IMG/VR virus record: IMGVR_UViG_3300030329_003470
Location: 62,001-126,000 of that record
Length of the DNA stretch: 64,000 nt
DNA from: a virus
Direction: 5' to 3' (one strand)
Of this stretch, positions 8,039 to 14,865 are shown in pieces (the stretch's first letter is position 1; each line of letters starts with the position of its first letter). The position numbers and the translations under genes were made by a program. The notes under the pieces are model-generated. The model saw only the letters and a program-made list of their open reading frames with translations, was not told the origin of the DNA and ran no database searches.

Positions 8039-8896
8039 ATGACTGAAAATATCAACCCGTTACAAAAGTATTATAGACAACCAGCAATCTATATCAAACT
8101 GCCTTCTGAGGGCAGGTACTACGATAAAAACGTTTTTACACCGTCAGAAACAGGCGAAATACCAATATTGCCAATGACTGCAAAGGACGAACTGACATTT
8201 AAAACTCCTGATGCTATGATAAACGGTCAAGCCACAGTGGACGTGATTAAATCATGTGTGCCAAACTTGCTGGATCCGTGGAAAATGGTGAACTATGACA
8301 CTGACACAATTTTGTTAGCAATAAGAATTGCCACATATGGTGAAACAATGAATATTAAATTCGGCGTTCCAGTAACAGGTACTCAACAAGAACACACAGT
8401 CAACTTGTCTGCTATTCTAGAACAACTAGGAAAAGTCAAAATACAAGATTACGCAACAACATCCAAAGGATTTAAAATAAAAATTAATCCGTTGACATAC
8501 GATTCTCTAACAAAAATTCAAATAGCAAGATTTGAACAGCAAAAAATATACGGTACAATTAATTCCAGCACATTAACAGAAGAACAAAAACAAACAGCCT
8601 TTGCAAAAAGTTTTGAAACACTGAACACAGTTAATTTTAGTTTGTTGTTGGACTCAATTGGCGAAGTTACAACGCCTGATGGAATCACAGTTACTAACAG
8701 AGAACAAATTATTGAATTTTGTAACAAAGCAGATTCAAAAACAATAAAAGAAATTGAAGCAAAACTTTCGGAGTTGAGAGTACAAGCACAAACTCCACCA
8801 CAGAAACTTAAAGCAACAGATGAGCAAATAAAGGCAGGTGTCCCGGCAACTTATGAAGTACCAATGACATTTGACAACTCAAATTTTTTCGGATAA
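8039..8896 (+). CDS. gp26: gp26-family baseplate hub / tail assembly protein
   Basis: The 285-residue product has the pattern of the T4 gp26 family: YYRQPAIYIKLPSEGRYY, IPILPMTAKDELTFKTPDAM, INGQATVDVIKSCVPNLLDP, and DTDTILLAIRIATYGETM. T4 gp26 (208 residues) is listed as a baseplate hub protein. Its reported absence from the finished baseplate would suit a chaperone. The last codons before the stop read N282-F283-F284-G285 over the bases AAT TTT TTC GGA. The TTTTTTC at 8884-8890 is in the correct phase to be a -1 slippery site, and the -1 frame is then open to 9120. The gene lies 80 bp from the divergently oriented tape measure gene. Confidence 0.85.
   Translation: MTENINPLQKYYRQPAIYIKLPSEGRYYDKNVFTPSETGEIPILPMTAKDELTFKTPDAMINGQATVDVIKSCVPNLLDPWKMVNYDTDTILLAIRIATYGETMNIKFGVPVTGTQQEHTVNLSAILEQLGKVKIQDYATTSKGFKIKINPLTYDSLTKIQIARFEQQKIYGTINSSTLTEEQKQTAFAKSFETLNTVNFSLLLDSIGEVTTPDGITVTNREQIIEFCNKADSKTIKEIEAKLSELRVQAQTPPQKLKATDEQIKAGVPATYEVPMTFDNSNFFG
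8884..8890 (+). promoter_or_regulatory. Probable programmed -1 frameshift site TTTTTTC
   Basis: The bases fit X-XXY-YYZ read in the gp26 frame: T (8884), TTT (8885-8887), TTC (8888-8890). A one-base backward slip keeps Phe pairing in both sites, and the next codon is CGG at 8890. The -1 frame then stays open for 76 codons to TAA at 9118-9120. The zero frame ends only two codons later, at 8894-8896. Only a weak downstream stem (GTC/GAC arms around 8910-8922) could be seen by eye. Confidence 0.65.
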
Positions 8897-9120
8897 CATT
8901 ACTGACAAAGTCGGATTCTGACATAGTGACCTACCTAAAGGATTTCGATAGTCAAGCAAAAAATATTAAATTAGAAATTCTAAAAGTGTGTTGGTTTATG
9001 AGAGGCGGTGTTACATGGCAAGAAGCATTGAATTTATCGCCTGAAGAACGTGAAATAGTGGCTGGATTGGTAAAGGAAAACATGGCTACTACCAAAAAAA
9101 CAGGTCAACCTTTCTTCTAA
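8890..9120 (+). CDS. Frameshift extension of gp26, at the position of T4 gene 51
   Basis: This -1 frame ORF encodes 76 residues running on from gp26, including ILKVCWFMRGGVTWQEALNL and ending VKENMATTKKTGQPFF. No ATG occurs before the internal Met of CWFMRGG. The best separate start is a GTG at 8926 with no clear ribosome-binding site, so production as a C-terminal extension of gp26 (about 360 residues in total) is the simpler reading. In T4, gene 51 directly follows gene 26 and acts in hub assembly. I cannot show homology to gp51 (249 residues) from the sequence. A short conserved protein plus a longer frameshifted form beside a tape measure gene is the G/GT arrangement of lambda-type tail chaperones. 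Confidence 0.65.
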   Translation, partial: RITLLTKSDSDIVTYLKDFDSQAKNIKLEILKVCWFMRGGVTWQEALNLSPEEREIVAGLVKENMATTKKTGQPFF

Positions 9121-9127
9121 ATCATTA

Positions 9128-9133
9128 TATAAT
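9128..9133 (+). promoter_or_regulatory. Possible -10 box TATAAT
   Basis: TATAAT lies 41 bases upstream of the coiled-coil ORF start at 9175, in the short gap after the gp26 extension. The matching -35 region (around 9105-9110, TCAACC) is poor, so this is a weak call. It could supply the small ORFs independently of late transcription. Confidence 0.3.
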
Positions 9134-9174
9134 ACTTTAATGGCAACTAAAAATCCGGATAATTACAGAACATT

Positions 9175-9495
9175 ATGTCTGAACGAGATCTAGTCAAAGA
9201 ACTCAAAACCCAAATCGCTGACCTGACTGTAGACAGAGACGAGGCACTAGCGAAAGTCAAAACCAAAGAGGCGAGACTTAAACAAGTTATGATCAAATTA
9301 GAACACGCCACGGGCGATGTACAGAATGTGGGTCATAGAGTTGCGGAAAGAGACAAAGAAATTGCCACACTAAAAGCCAAACTCGAAACCAAAGACAAGT
9401 TGTTACAAGATGCGTTAAAAAAAATTAAGGGCATATATGAAGACTCGACAGAAAAAGAAGAAGATCAAAAAGAAATCTCAGAAGACGAAGAGTAA
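9175..9495 (+). CDS. Small coiled-coil protein, function unknown
   Basis: A 106-residue, highly charged protein (MSERDLVKELKTQIADLTVD, then RDEALAKVKTKEARLKQVM) with unbroken heptad pattern through about residue 85, so a single long helix or coiled coil is likely. It ends in an acidic tail of Glu and Asp. No enzyme motif is visible. Its last 59 bases overlap a second, lysine-rich ORF in the +1 frame. It lies with the tail-assembly genes, but its role cannot be inferred. Confidence 0.65.
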   Translation: MSERDLVKELKTQIADLTVDRDEALAKVKTKEARLKQVMIKLEHATGDVQNVGHRVAERDKEIATLKAKLETKDKLLQDALKKIKGIYEDSTEKEEDQKEISEDEE

Positions 9496-9568
9496 GAACA
9501 CTCAACCATTATCACCTGAAACTATCGGCAAACTACTTGCACAGTTAGGACCAATCAAAACCAACTAA
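9437..9568 (+). CDS. Small lysine-rich ORF overlapping the coiled-coil gene
   Basis: A 43-residue ORF starting at an ATG 16 bases after the start of an AAGGG ribosome-binding site, within the end of the preceding gene and in its +1 frame. The first 20 residues are mostly Lys (MKTRQKKKKIKKKSQKTKSK). The rest (NTQPLSPETIGKLLAQLGPI) looks like an ordinary helix. The ORF stops two bases before a hairpin terminator, which supports it being the last gene of this transcript. The lysine run could simply mirror the Glu-rich codons of the other frame, so the call is tentative. Confidence 0.4.
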   Translation: MKTRQKKKKIKKKSQKTKSKNTQPLSPETIGKLLAQLGPIKTN

Positions 9569-9571
9569 CAA

Positions 9572-9619
9572 AGATGGTTTACAACCATCTGAAACTCGCT
9601 TACGCTCGTTTCTTTTTTT
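9572..9619 (+). terminator. Rho-independent terminator region, two hairpins and a T-run
   Basis: A perfect 8-bp stem AGATGGTT/AACCATCT with a 3-base loop spans 9572-9590. A second hairpin with GAAAC/GTTTC outer arms follows (9591-9612), and TTTTTTT at 9613-9619 follows directly. It closes the gp26 transcript before the non-coding region. Confidence 0.7.
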
Positions 9620-9631
9620 AACTTAACGCAG

Positions 9632-9978
9632 TATAAAAAAACTTGAACGCAATTTGCGTCCTATGTGGCAGATGAGCAGTCACAATACGGCTATTTCTAG
9701 CCGTACTGACTTTAACCCATGTGGCGAGTTCGCAGTCACCATACATCGTTACCAAATTGGCCGGGCGGTTGTGCTGTACCCGTTAACTCATACTTCCAAC
9801 GCGAGCCTACTATGCCTTTGTATGATAATTCATAATAGACTTGAGGTTGCTTTTTCTCAGAGCCTCTTCATTTTTGCTGTTTGCATCAAGGGATTCACCT
9901 GTCGCTTGTTAGCCGCATTTCCCTGCTCACTGGTCGAGATGCTATGTTTGCCTGATTGAAATTGTGATGTGCCTATCG
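9632..9978 (-). ncRNA. Putative structured non-coding RNA, class not identified
   Basis: This ~350-bp stretch has no convincing ORF on either strand and looks less AT-rich than its surroundings. Read on the minus strand it contains a perfect 8-bp hairpin TACGGCTA-GAAA-TAGCCGTA (9687-9706). A GNRA tetraloop appears only on this strand. It also contains two copies of the hairpin GTGAC-(9 nt)-GCCAC (9664-9682 and 9720-9738), an AGGGA...TCCCT pair nested in GCATC...GATGC, and GAGG...CCTC. It ends in a short ACGC/GCGT hairpin (9647-9659) followed by TTTTTTT (9635-9641), an intrinsic terminator for the minus strand. A promoter-like sequence lies at 9983-10011. It does not match tRNA, tmRNA acceptor, RNase P or group I core motifs that I know. 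The 5' end is approximate. Confidence 0.5.
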
Positions 9979-9982
9979 CATA

Positions 9983-10011
9983 TGTTTATATGAGTTTTCT
10001 TTTAAGGTCAA
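9983..10011 (-). promoter_or_regulatory. Sigma70-like promoter for the minus-strand ncRNA
   Basis: On the minus strand TTGACC (10011-10006) is followed after 15 bases by TATAAA (9990-9985), or after 17 bases by TAAACA (9988-9983). Initiation about 7 bases later would put the RNA start near 9976. It differs from the TATAAATA late box and would allow early, host-polymerase transcription of the RNA. Confidence 0.4.
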
Positions 10012-10028
10012 TCTTTTTGGCTTTAAAT

Positions 10029-10466
10029 ATGATTATGAATTGGCAGTACCAAGGAAAAGACATTGTAGAATTACCAAATGATTGTGTAGGATTTGTTTAT
10101 CAAATAACAAATACAACCAATGGTAGGATGTATATTGGCAAAAAATTAGCAAGATTTAGAAAGTCACGTAGACCTTTAAAGGGCAGAGTTAACAAACGTA
10201 GGTACACTGTGTCCAGTGATTGGCAACATTACTATGGTTCGAGTGATGCTTTAAATGAGGACATTGAAAAATTTGGTAAAGATAATTTTAAAAGAGAAAT
10301 ACTTTTCTACTGCAAATCAAAAGCAGAACTATCATACATTGAAGCCAGAGAACAGTTTGCACGTAAAGTTTTAGAAACTGATGATTATTATAATGGTCAT
10401 ATTCGTGTGCGAATACACGGTTCTGGAATTCTCAGAGAAAAATCTACAAAGGGTATTTTAAAATAG
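10029..10466 (+). CDS. GIY-YIG family nuclease (homing endonuclease-like)
   Basis: From the ATG at 10029 (or 10035) the product is about 145 residues: MIMNWQYQGKDIVELPNDC, then GFVYQITNTTNGRMYIGKKL, which is the GIY-YIG core in the form VYQ...MYIGKK. DWQHYYGSSDALNEDIEKFG and EAREQFARKVL follow, as in T4-like phage Seg/GIY-YIG proteins; the helix with EAREQ carries the likely catalytic Glu. Such enzymes are usually free-standing homing endonucleases. The reading frame continues upstream to 9969, but that part overlaps the ncRNA promoter and looks non-coding. A strong bidirectional terminator follows. Confidence 0.8.
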   Translation: MIMNWQYQGKDIVELPNDCVGFVYQITNTTNGRMYIGKKLARFRKSRRPLKGRVNKRRYTVSSDWQHYYGSSDALNEDIEKFGKDNFKREILFYCKSKAELSYIEAREQFARKVLETDDYYNGHIRVRIHGSGILREKSTKGILK

Positions 10467-10467
10467 A

Positions 10468-10503
10468 AAAACCCCCGACTAGTAAAAGCCGAGGGTTTAT
10501 TTG
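10468..10503. terminator. Bidirectional rho-independent terminator
   Basis: AAACCC at 10468-10475 pairs with GGGTTT at 10493-10498, with CCGAC/GCCGA forming the inner arm around a TAGTAAAA loop. T-rich runs flank it on both strands (TTTATTT on plus, TTTTTCTATTTT on minus). It separates the converging GIY-YIG gene and the Hc1-like gene. Confidence 0.8.
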
Positions 10504-10524
10504 AATTAATTCAAGTAAAATTCT

Positions 10525-10713
10525 TTACGCCGCCTTAGCCGCGTTTTTCGCCTCTTGAATTTCTTTTCTTCTTGCTTTGATCAATTTAGAAAGATTCGCT
10601 AATGCTTTTCTGGCTCTTGTTGCAGATGCCTTAACACCCTTCTCTGTGAACTTGCCGTTCTCTTCAGAGTAGTTTTGAATCTCTGTCATGATCTGTTCAT
10701 GTGTTTGTGACAT
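10525..10713 (-). CDS. Small basic histone H1/Hc1-like nucleoid protein
   Basis: A 62-residue protein whose second half (SATRARKALANLSKLIKARR followed by KEIQEAKNAAKAA) follows the pattern of chlamydial Hc1 and related DNA-binding proteins, which share RVR-x5-LxKLxKxxRKE. It is basic and helical, with an Ala/Lys C-terminus. An AGGAAGG ribosome-binding site precedes the ATG. It is a single-gene transcript bounded by a terminator. A role in compacting phage DNA or altering host nucleoid structure is inferred. A structural helix without DNA binding cannot be excluded. Confidence 0.5.
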   Translation of the reverse strand: MSQTHEQIMTEIQNYSEENGKFTEKGVKASATRARKALANLSKLIKARRKEIQEAKNAAKAA

Positions 10714-10758
10714 ATCTTTTTGTCCTTCCTATGTTCGTACGATATAATTAATTAACAT

Positions 10759-11304
10759 ATGTTTAATTTAAGCACACAAGAAGTGGTTTTGTCAATAGAA
10801 AATTCGCCTTTGGTAAATTTAGAAGGATTAGTTTACCAAGAATATGATAATTTTTTTGGTAATAACTTTAATTTAGACGTTAGCAAGAAAGAAAATTTTG
10901 AAAAATTAGAAAATCAAACACATTTGAATCGTGTAAAATTGTCTGATAATGATATTGATTTAAAAAAAATTAAAATACTTTTTATGAATACGCAAATTAC
11001 CAAAGCATTAGAAAAAAAGTTTAATACAAATTTAAAATTTGAATCAGTTGATGTTTGGATTGATGGTAAGGGTTACAAATTAACACCACACGTTGATGAC
11101 TCTAGAATTAAGTTACATTTACAAGTGTATCTTAGCAACGATAACAAAGGCACAACATTATATGACAAGACAAGAAAAGAATTATATACGTTTCCGTTCA
11201 AAGCAAATTTTGGATATGCTTTGCTTAATAATGAACATAGTTATCATGGAGTCGAGGAAATTATAAAAGACGGGAGAACAAGTTTATATGTCAGATTCAG
11301 TTAG
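10759..11304 (+). CDS. 2-oxoglutarate/Fe(II)-dependent oxygenase
   Basis: The 181-residue protein has the metal-binding and co-substrate set of 2OG oxygenases: HVD (H111, D113), a distal His in SYHGVEE (H163), and Arg ten residues later in GRTSLYVRFS (R173). The strand LKLHLQVYLS and KGTTLYD between them fit the double-stranded beta helix of prolyl-hydroxylase-like enzymes. Marine T4-like phages often carry such genes with unknown substrates. It overlaps the following aminotransferase-like gene by 17 bases, so the two are probably co-translated and may act in one pathway. Confidence 0.82.
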   Translation: MFNLSTQEVVLSIENSPLVNLEGLVYQEYDNFFGNNFNLDVSKKENFEKLENQTHLNRVKLSDNDIDLKKIKILFMNTQITKALEKKFNTNLKFESVDVWIDGKGYKLTPHVDDSRIKLHLQVYLSNDNKGTTLYDKTRKELYTFPFKANFGYALLNNEHSYHGVEEIIKDGRTSLYVRFS

Positions 11305-12091
11305 CAAAACATTATATCCAATTGAAGACAAATATCTTTTGAAAATAAAAAATGATTTTTTTGCAACTAATCAAAAACAAGTGCAATCAAAAGACTTTAT
11401 TTTACAAGCAAACGAATGGTTTCAAAGTACAAAATTAAACAACTTGTCTGGATGGGACAAATTTACTCATATGGATGTAATGTTAGGTTGTACGCATTTT
11501 ATAGAGGCAACTTGTCTGCGATATGGGTGGAAAATACAGCACCTTCCAAACGAATATCTTTATTATACACTTAACGGAAAACGTCCAACACAAATAGATC
11601 AATTAAAAGAGAATGTACCTTTGATAATAAGTTTACCCATATGGCAATATTGCGATATACATCCAGAATGGGATAAAATTTTAAAGATCTGTGAAGAAAG
11701 AAATATTAATATTCATATAGACGGTGCTTGGTTCCAATCTGCTAGAAATATTGAATTTGATTTTGATCATCCAAACATACAAAGTTTTGGTATGAGTATT
11801 GGAAAAGGACTTGACTTACAATGGAATAGAATAGGATTAAGATGGAGTAGACAAAAATCAATTGATAGTATTACTCTTATGAACCAATGGGATCAAATGC
11901 ATCACACAGCAATCACGTGTGGTTCTTTTATTATGAATAATGTTGAAAAAGATTATGCTTGGAACAAATATAGTGAAGCAAATGAAAAAATTGCTAAACA
12001 AAATTCTTTACAACAGACAAATAGTTGTCATGTATTAAAAGATAATAATAATAATTTATGGGGAATAGGAAAAATTATTTCTAAACAATAA
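11288..12091 (+). CDS. PLP-dependent aminotransferase-like protein, short form
   Basis: A 267-residue protein containing NIHIDGAWFQSARNIEFDF and SFGMSIGKGLDLQWNRIGLR. The D-G-A-W followed by S-x-G-K-G-L and a NRIGLR strand is the arrangement of fold-type I aminotransferases: Asp to the PLP ring nitrogen, Lys as Schiff base. It is much shorter than the usual ~400 residues. The N-terminal and C-terminal small-domain parts appear reduced, so the activity or substrate is uncertain. Its end overlaps the convergent gp46 gene by 11 bases. Confidence 0.6.
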   Translation: MSDSVSKTLYPIEDKYLLKIKNDFFATNQKQVQSKDFILQANEWFQSTKLNNLSGWDKFTHMDVMLGCTHFIEATCLRYGWKIQHLPNEYLYYTLNGKRPTQIDQLKENVPLIISLPIWQYCDIHPEWDKILKICEERNINIHIDGAWFQSARNIEFDFDHPNIQSFGMSIGKGLDLQWNRIGLRWSRQKSIDSITLMNQWDQMHHTAITCGSFIMNNVEKDYAWNKYSEANEKIAKQNSLQQTNSCHVLKDNNNNLWGIGKIISKQ

Positions 12092-13856
12092 TTTCAACAT
12101 CATTAGCATAGTTTGTAAATCCATTTTCTTTTACAACTTTTAGTACTGAATTTACTCTGCTTACCAATTCGTCTTTGTGAGATATTAAAAATATATTTTT
12201 TTGTTGTGTTCTGCTCATGTCTTTTAGCACCGCCATTGAACTTTCAACACCCGATATATCCATACCAGCATCTACAAGTTCATCAATAAACAACAAGTTG
12301 ATCTGTTGATAAAGTGATTCCCATACATCTCTGAATGCCCAACTTAAACTTAATATCAATCTGTTTCTTTCACCTCTGCTTAAATTATCAAAGTCTAGTT
12401 CTCTACCAAGTTCTTCAATACGCACAGTCAAGTCTGGTTGGAAAACAACTGTGTGTGGCAATTTTACTTTGCCTAAGAAAAATGCTAAACGTTGATTTAG
12501 ATATGTTAAGTTTTGTTCAATTATTCTTGTTCTTATAAACGAATCTTTTGCAGTTAACAATTTATATAAGAATTCTTGGTGTCTGTGCAAGTCTTCCATT
12601 TCGTTAACTTTAGTATAATCAATTTTTTGTATTGCCTTTTTAGTTAATTCTTCTATTTGTTCAGCATACGGGTCATTTTTCTTTTCAGTTTGTTCTAATT
12701 GACGTTGTAAATCTTTTAATGAACCTTTATGATTGTATGCTTCATCAATACTGTCATAATAAGTGTCAGGTGTTTGTCCTAGATCACCTATTGTATCAAT
12801 GTCTTGTTGTATTTTTGCAAGATCACTTTTTAATTTCTCGCTGTATGTTTTACTTTCAGTAAGTGTTTCTGTTAATTGTTCAGTTAAATGTTTATGTTTT
12901 TCGTCATGAAGTGATTGTTCACAAGTTGGACATTTTGCATCTTTGGCAAATTCTAAATCAGTTTCTGTTTTTGTTATGTTTGTTTCTGCTTTAGTTAAAC
13001 TATCTTCGTGATATGCTTTTTCTTTGTTTAAACTTAATTGTTTAATGTAATTTTCATTGTGTTTTTGTAATTTTTTGTGTGCATCAAGTTCTGCTTTAAT
13101 GTCTACTTTTTCCAATTCTGCTATTGCTTCGTTAAATTTTGCAATATCTTCTTCTTTTTGTGTTTGCCATGCACTTGATCTTATTTTTAAACTTTCAATA
13201 GATTCTTGTATTTTTTCATTTGATGACATTTTTGAATCTATTTTGTATTTTTCTTCCAGAACTTCTGTTTTAGTTGCCTTCATTTTTTCTTTAAGCAAGT
13301 CTGCTTTTTGAGATAATAATGTTATACCAAGCAACTGCTCAATAATTTCTCTTTGTTCTGCTTGTTTGGTTGCTAAAAATGGTAGTGTATAAGTGTTCAA
13401 TGCAATTATGTTTTTAAACATAGCAAGAGTCATACCAACCAGTTTATTAATTTCTTGTTGTGTTTCTCTGTTTTCACCTTGTGCTTCGTTGCTGTCTGTA
13501 TTTTGTTCAATATTGTTTGCATAGAATTTAAAGATGCCAGGTTTTCTACCTCTTTCAATAGTATATTCTACATTATTTTTAACAAACTTAACACTAACTA
13601 ACATTCCTCTTTCGTTAGTTTTGTTTACAAGATTATCTCTTCTAATGTTTGTTAGTGCTTCACCGTAGAACACATAAGACAATGCATTGATAATAGTTGT
13701 TTTACCTGTACCGTTTCTAGCACCAGCATCATCACCACCCAAGTCTAAGTTTTCACCAATAACTAAAACTAAATTTTTATTGGCAAAGTTTATACTTTGT
13801 GTAGCATTACCCACACTCATAAAGTTTTTAACTGTAAGTTCTTTAATTGTTAACAT
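12081..13856 (-). CDS. gp46: Recombination endonuclease subunit gp46 (Rad50/SbcC-like ATPase)
   Basis: A 591-residue SMC-type ATPase. It has a Walker A in GARNGTGKTTIINALSYVFY, long coiled-coil arms, a zinc-hook CPTCEQ near residue 310, the signature LSRGERNRLILSLSWAF, and a Walker B/D-loop region NLLFIDELVDAGMD ending with FLISHKDEL. With gp47 it makes the T4 gp46/47 complex that resects DNA ends for recombination-dependent replication. T4 gp46 is 560 residues. It starts inside the end of the gp47 gene (14-base overlap). Confidence 0.95.
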   Translation of the reverse strand: MLTIKELTVKNFMSVGNATQSINFANKNLVLVIGENLDLGGDDAGARNGTGKTTIINALSYVFYGEALTNIRRDNLVNKTNERGMLVSVKFVKNNVEYTIERGRKPGIFKFYANNIEQNTDSNEAQGENRETQQEINKLVGMTLAMFKNIIALNTYTLPFLATKQAEQREIIEQLLGITLLSQKADLLKEKMKATKTEVLEEKYKIDSKMSSNEKIQESIESLKIRSSAWQTQKEEDIAKFNEAIAELEKVDIKAELDAHKKLQKHNENYIKQLSLNKEKAYHEDSLTKAETNITKTETDLEFAKDAKCPTCEQSLHDEKHKHLTEQLTETLTESKTYSEKLKSDLAKIQQDIDTIGDLGQTPDTYYDSIDEAYNHKGSLKDLQRQLEQTEKKNDPYAEQIEELTKKAIQKIDYTKVNEMEDLHRHQEFLYKLLTAKDSFIRTRIIEQNLTYLNQRLAFFLGKVKLPHTVVFQPDLTVRIEELGRELDFDNLSRGERNRLILSLSWAFRDVWESLYQQINLLFIDELVDAGMDISGVESSMAVLKDMSRTQQKNIFLISHKDELVSRVNSVLKVVKENGFTNYANDVEIIV

Positions 13857-14862
13857 CTAAATCGTTGTAAATTGCTGTTAATATGTTTTTGTCATATGTT
13901 TCAGAATCTACACCTTGTAATTGTTTAATAACAATTTGATCAACACTATCAAATTTTTGCACTTCAACTGTAGGCTGTTGTGCTTGATCAAGTTGTTCTG
14001 GTATTAGTTGTAATTCTCTTAATTGATATTTGTCAATAAATGTTTCTCGTATAAAGTTTGCTTCTTCATAAGATATTTTTATATCCAATGATACTCTTAC
14101 ATACATTTTTGGTTTTAAATGTTTTTCAGGATCTGCCAACAATTCAGATATTTTTATTGTTCTATATCTTGGCATATCCGGCCAATTAATATATTTTGGT
14201 TTGTTGCCGTATTCTATTATCATCATACCACGTTCATCATCCCAAGCGTCTGCGTAGTTGTGCGGAAATGCATTACCCATATAAGTTACATTTGCGTTTT
14301 GTTGTCTTTTATGGAAGTGTCCTGAGAAAACTTCTCCACAATTTGCAAAGTGTTCTGTTTTAATAGTTCCAACATCTGGCATATCTACCATTGCGTTCAT
14401 TTTAAAATACGGAAGTTCAAAGTGTCCAAACACATATTTTTGTTTCATTTTTTGTATTGTTTTCCATTCATCTCCAACCACCCACGGAATAATTGCAACG
14501 TCATCTTCAACAATCCATTCATTAACAAGATGTATGCCTGGAATATTTCTAATATATTCCATTGAATTAATTTCTCTTTTTTCTCTGTAAAATAAATCGT
14601 GATTACCCATTATTACATAAACTTTTTCAAACGCCGCACCTAGTCTTTCCATATTAGATACAGTGTAGTTCATTGTAGAAACGTTGGTTGCTGATCTTTG
14701 GTGGTGCCAATCACCTAAGAATATACAAGTTTCGCAACCGTGTGCTTTGGCTTGTTCAATAAACCAATGAATAAAAGATTCACAATCATCATTGTGTACT
14801 CTAGAATTTCCTTTTAATCCAAAGTGTATGTCTGTAAAACAAGCGACTTTTTTAAAAAACAT
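13843..14862 (-). CDS. gp47: Recombination endonuclease subunit gp47 (Mre11/SbcD-like)
   Basis: The 339-residue protein has the metallophosphoesterase motifs in order: CFTDIHFG, TCIFLGDWHHQR, VIMGNHDLFY, and FSGHFHKRQ. These hold the two metals of Mre11-type nucleases. T4 gp47 is 339 residues, the same length. It lies just upstream of gp46 on the same strand and overlaps it. The start at 14862 is three bases after the gp55 stop, so 55-47-46 form one leftward operon. Confidence 0.95.
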   Translation of the reverse strand: MFFKKVACFTDIHFGLKGNSRVHNDDCESFIHWFIEQAKAHGCETCIFLGDWHHQRSATNVSTMNYTVSNMERLGAAFEKVYVIMGNHDLFYREKREINSMEYIRNIPGIHLVNEWIVEDDVAIIPWVVGDEWKTIQKMKQKYVFGHFELPYFKMNAMVDMPDVGTIKTEHFANCGEVFSGHFHKRQQNANVTYMGNAFPHNYADAWDDERGMMIIEYGNKPKYINWPDMPRYRTIKISELLADPEKHLKPKMYVRVSLDIKISYEEANFIRETFIDKYQLRELQLIPEQLDQAQQPTVEVQKFDSVDQIVIKQLQGVDSETYDKNILTAIYNDLDVNN

Positions 14863-14865
14863 ATA

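Noticed and set aside
8926-9120. Independent GTG-started 64-residue gene
   Set aside because: There is no ribosome-binding site, and the frame is already open from the slippery heptamer; kept as the less likely alternative.
9140-9193. 17-codon ORF starting at 9140
   Set aside because: Too short, overlaps the coiled-coil gene start and shows no ribosome-binding site.
9654-9959. 101-codon plus-strand open frame across the ncRNA region
   Set aside because: The translation has no coherent pattern or ribosome-binding site, and the DNA is better explained by minus-strand hairpins, promoter and terminator.
9632-9978. tmRNA, because the minus strand holds a GCA-AAC start of a possible tag frame
   Set aside because: No acceptor stem, TTCGA-type T-loop or CCA end is visible, and the tag frame would be unusually long and not end in an ALAA-like sequence.
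9632-9978. Group I intron, RNase P RNA or group II domain V (GAAA hairpin)
   Set aside because: The conserved core strings of these RNAs are missing, the GAAA stem is unbroken unlike domain V, and no interrupted gene flanks the region.
9969-10028. Upstream extension of the GIY-YIG ORF to the ATG at 9969
   Set aside because: The extra 20 residues overlap the ncRNA promoter and are unlike GIY-YIG N-termini; the ATG at 10029 or 10035 fits the family start.
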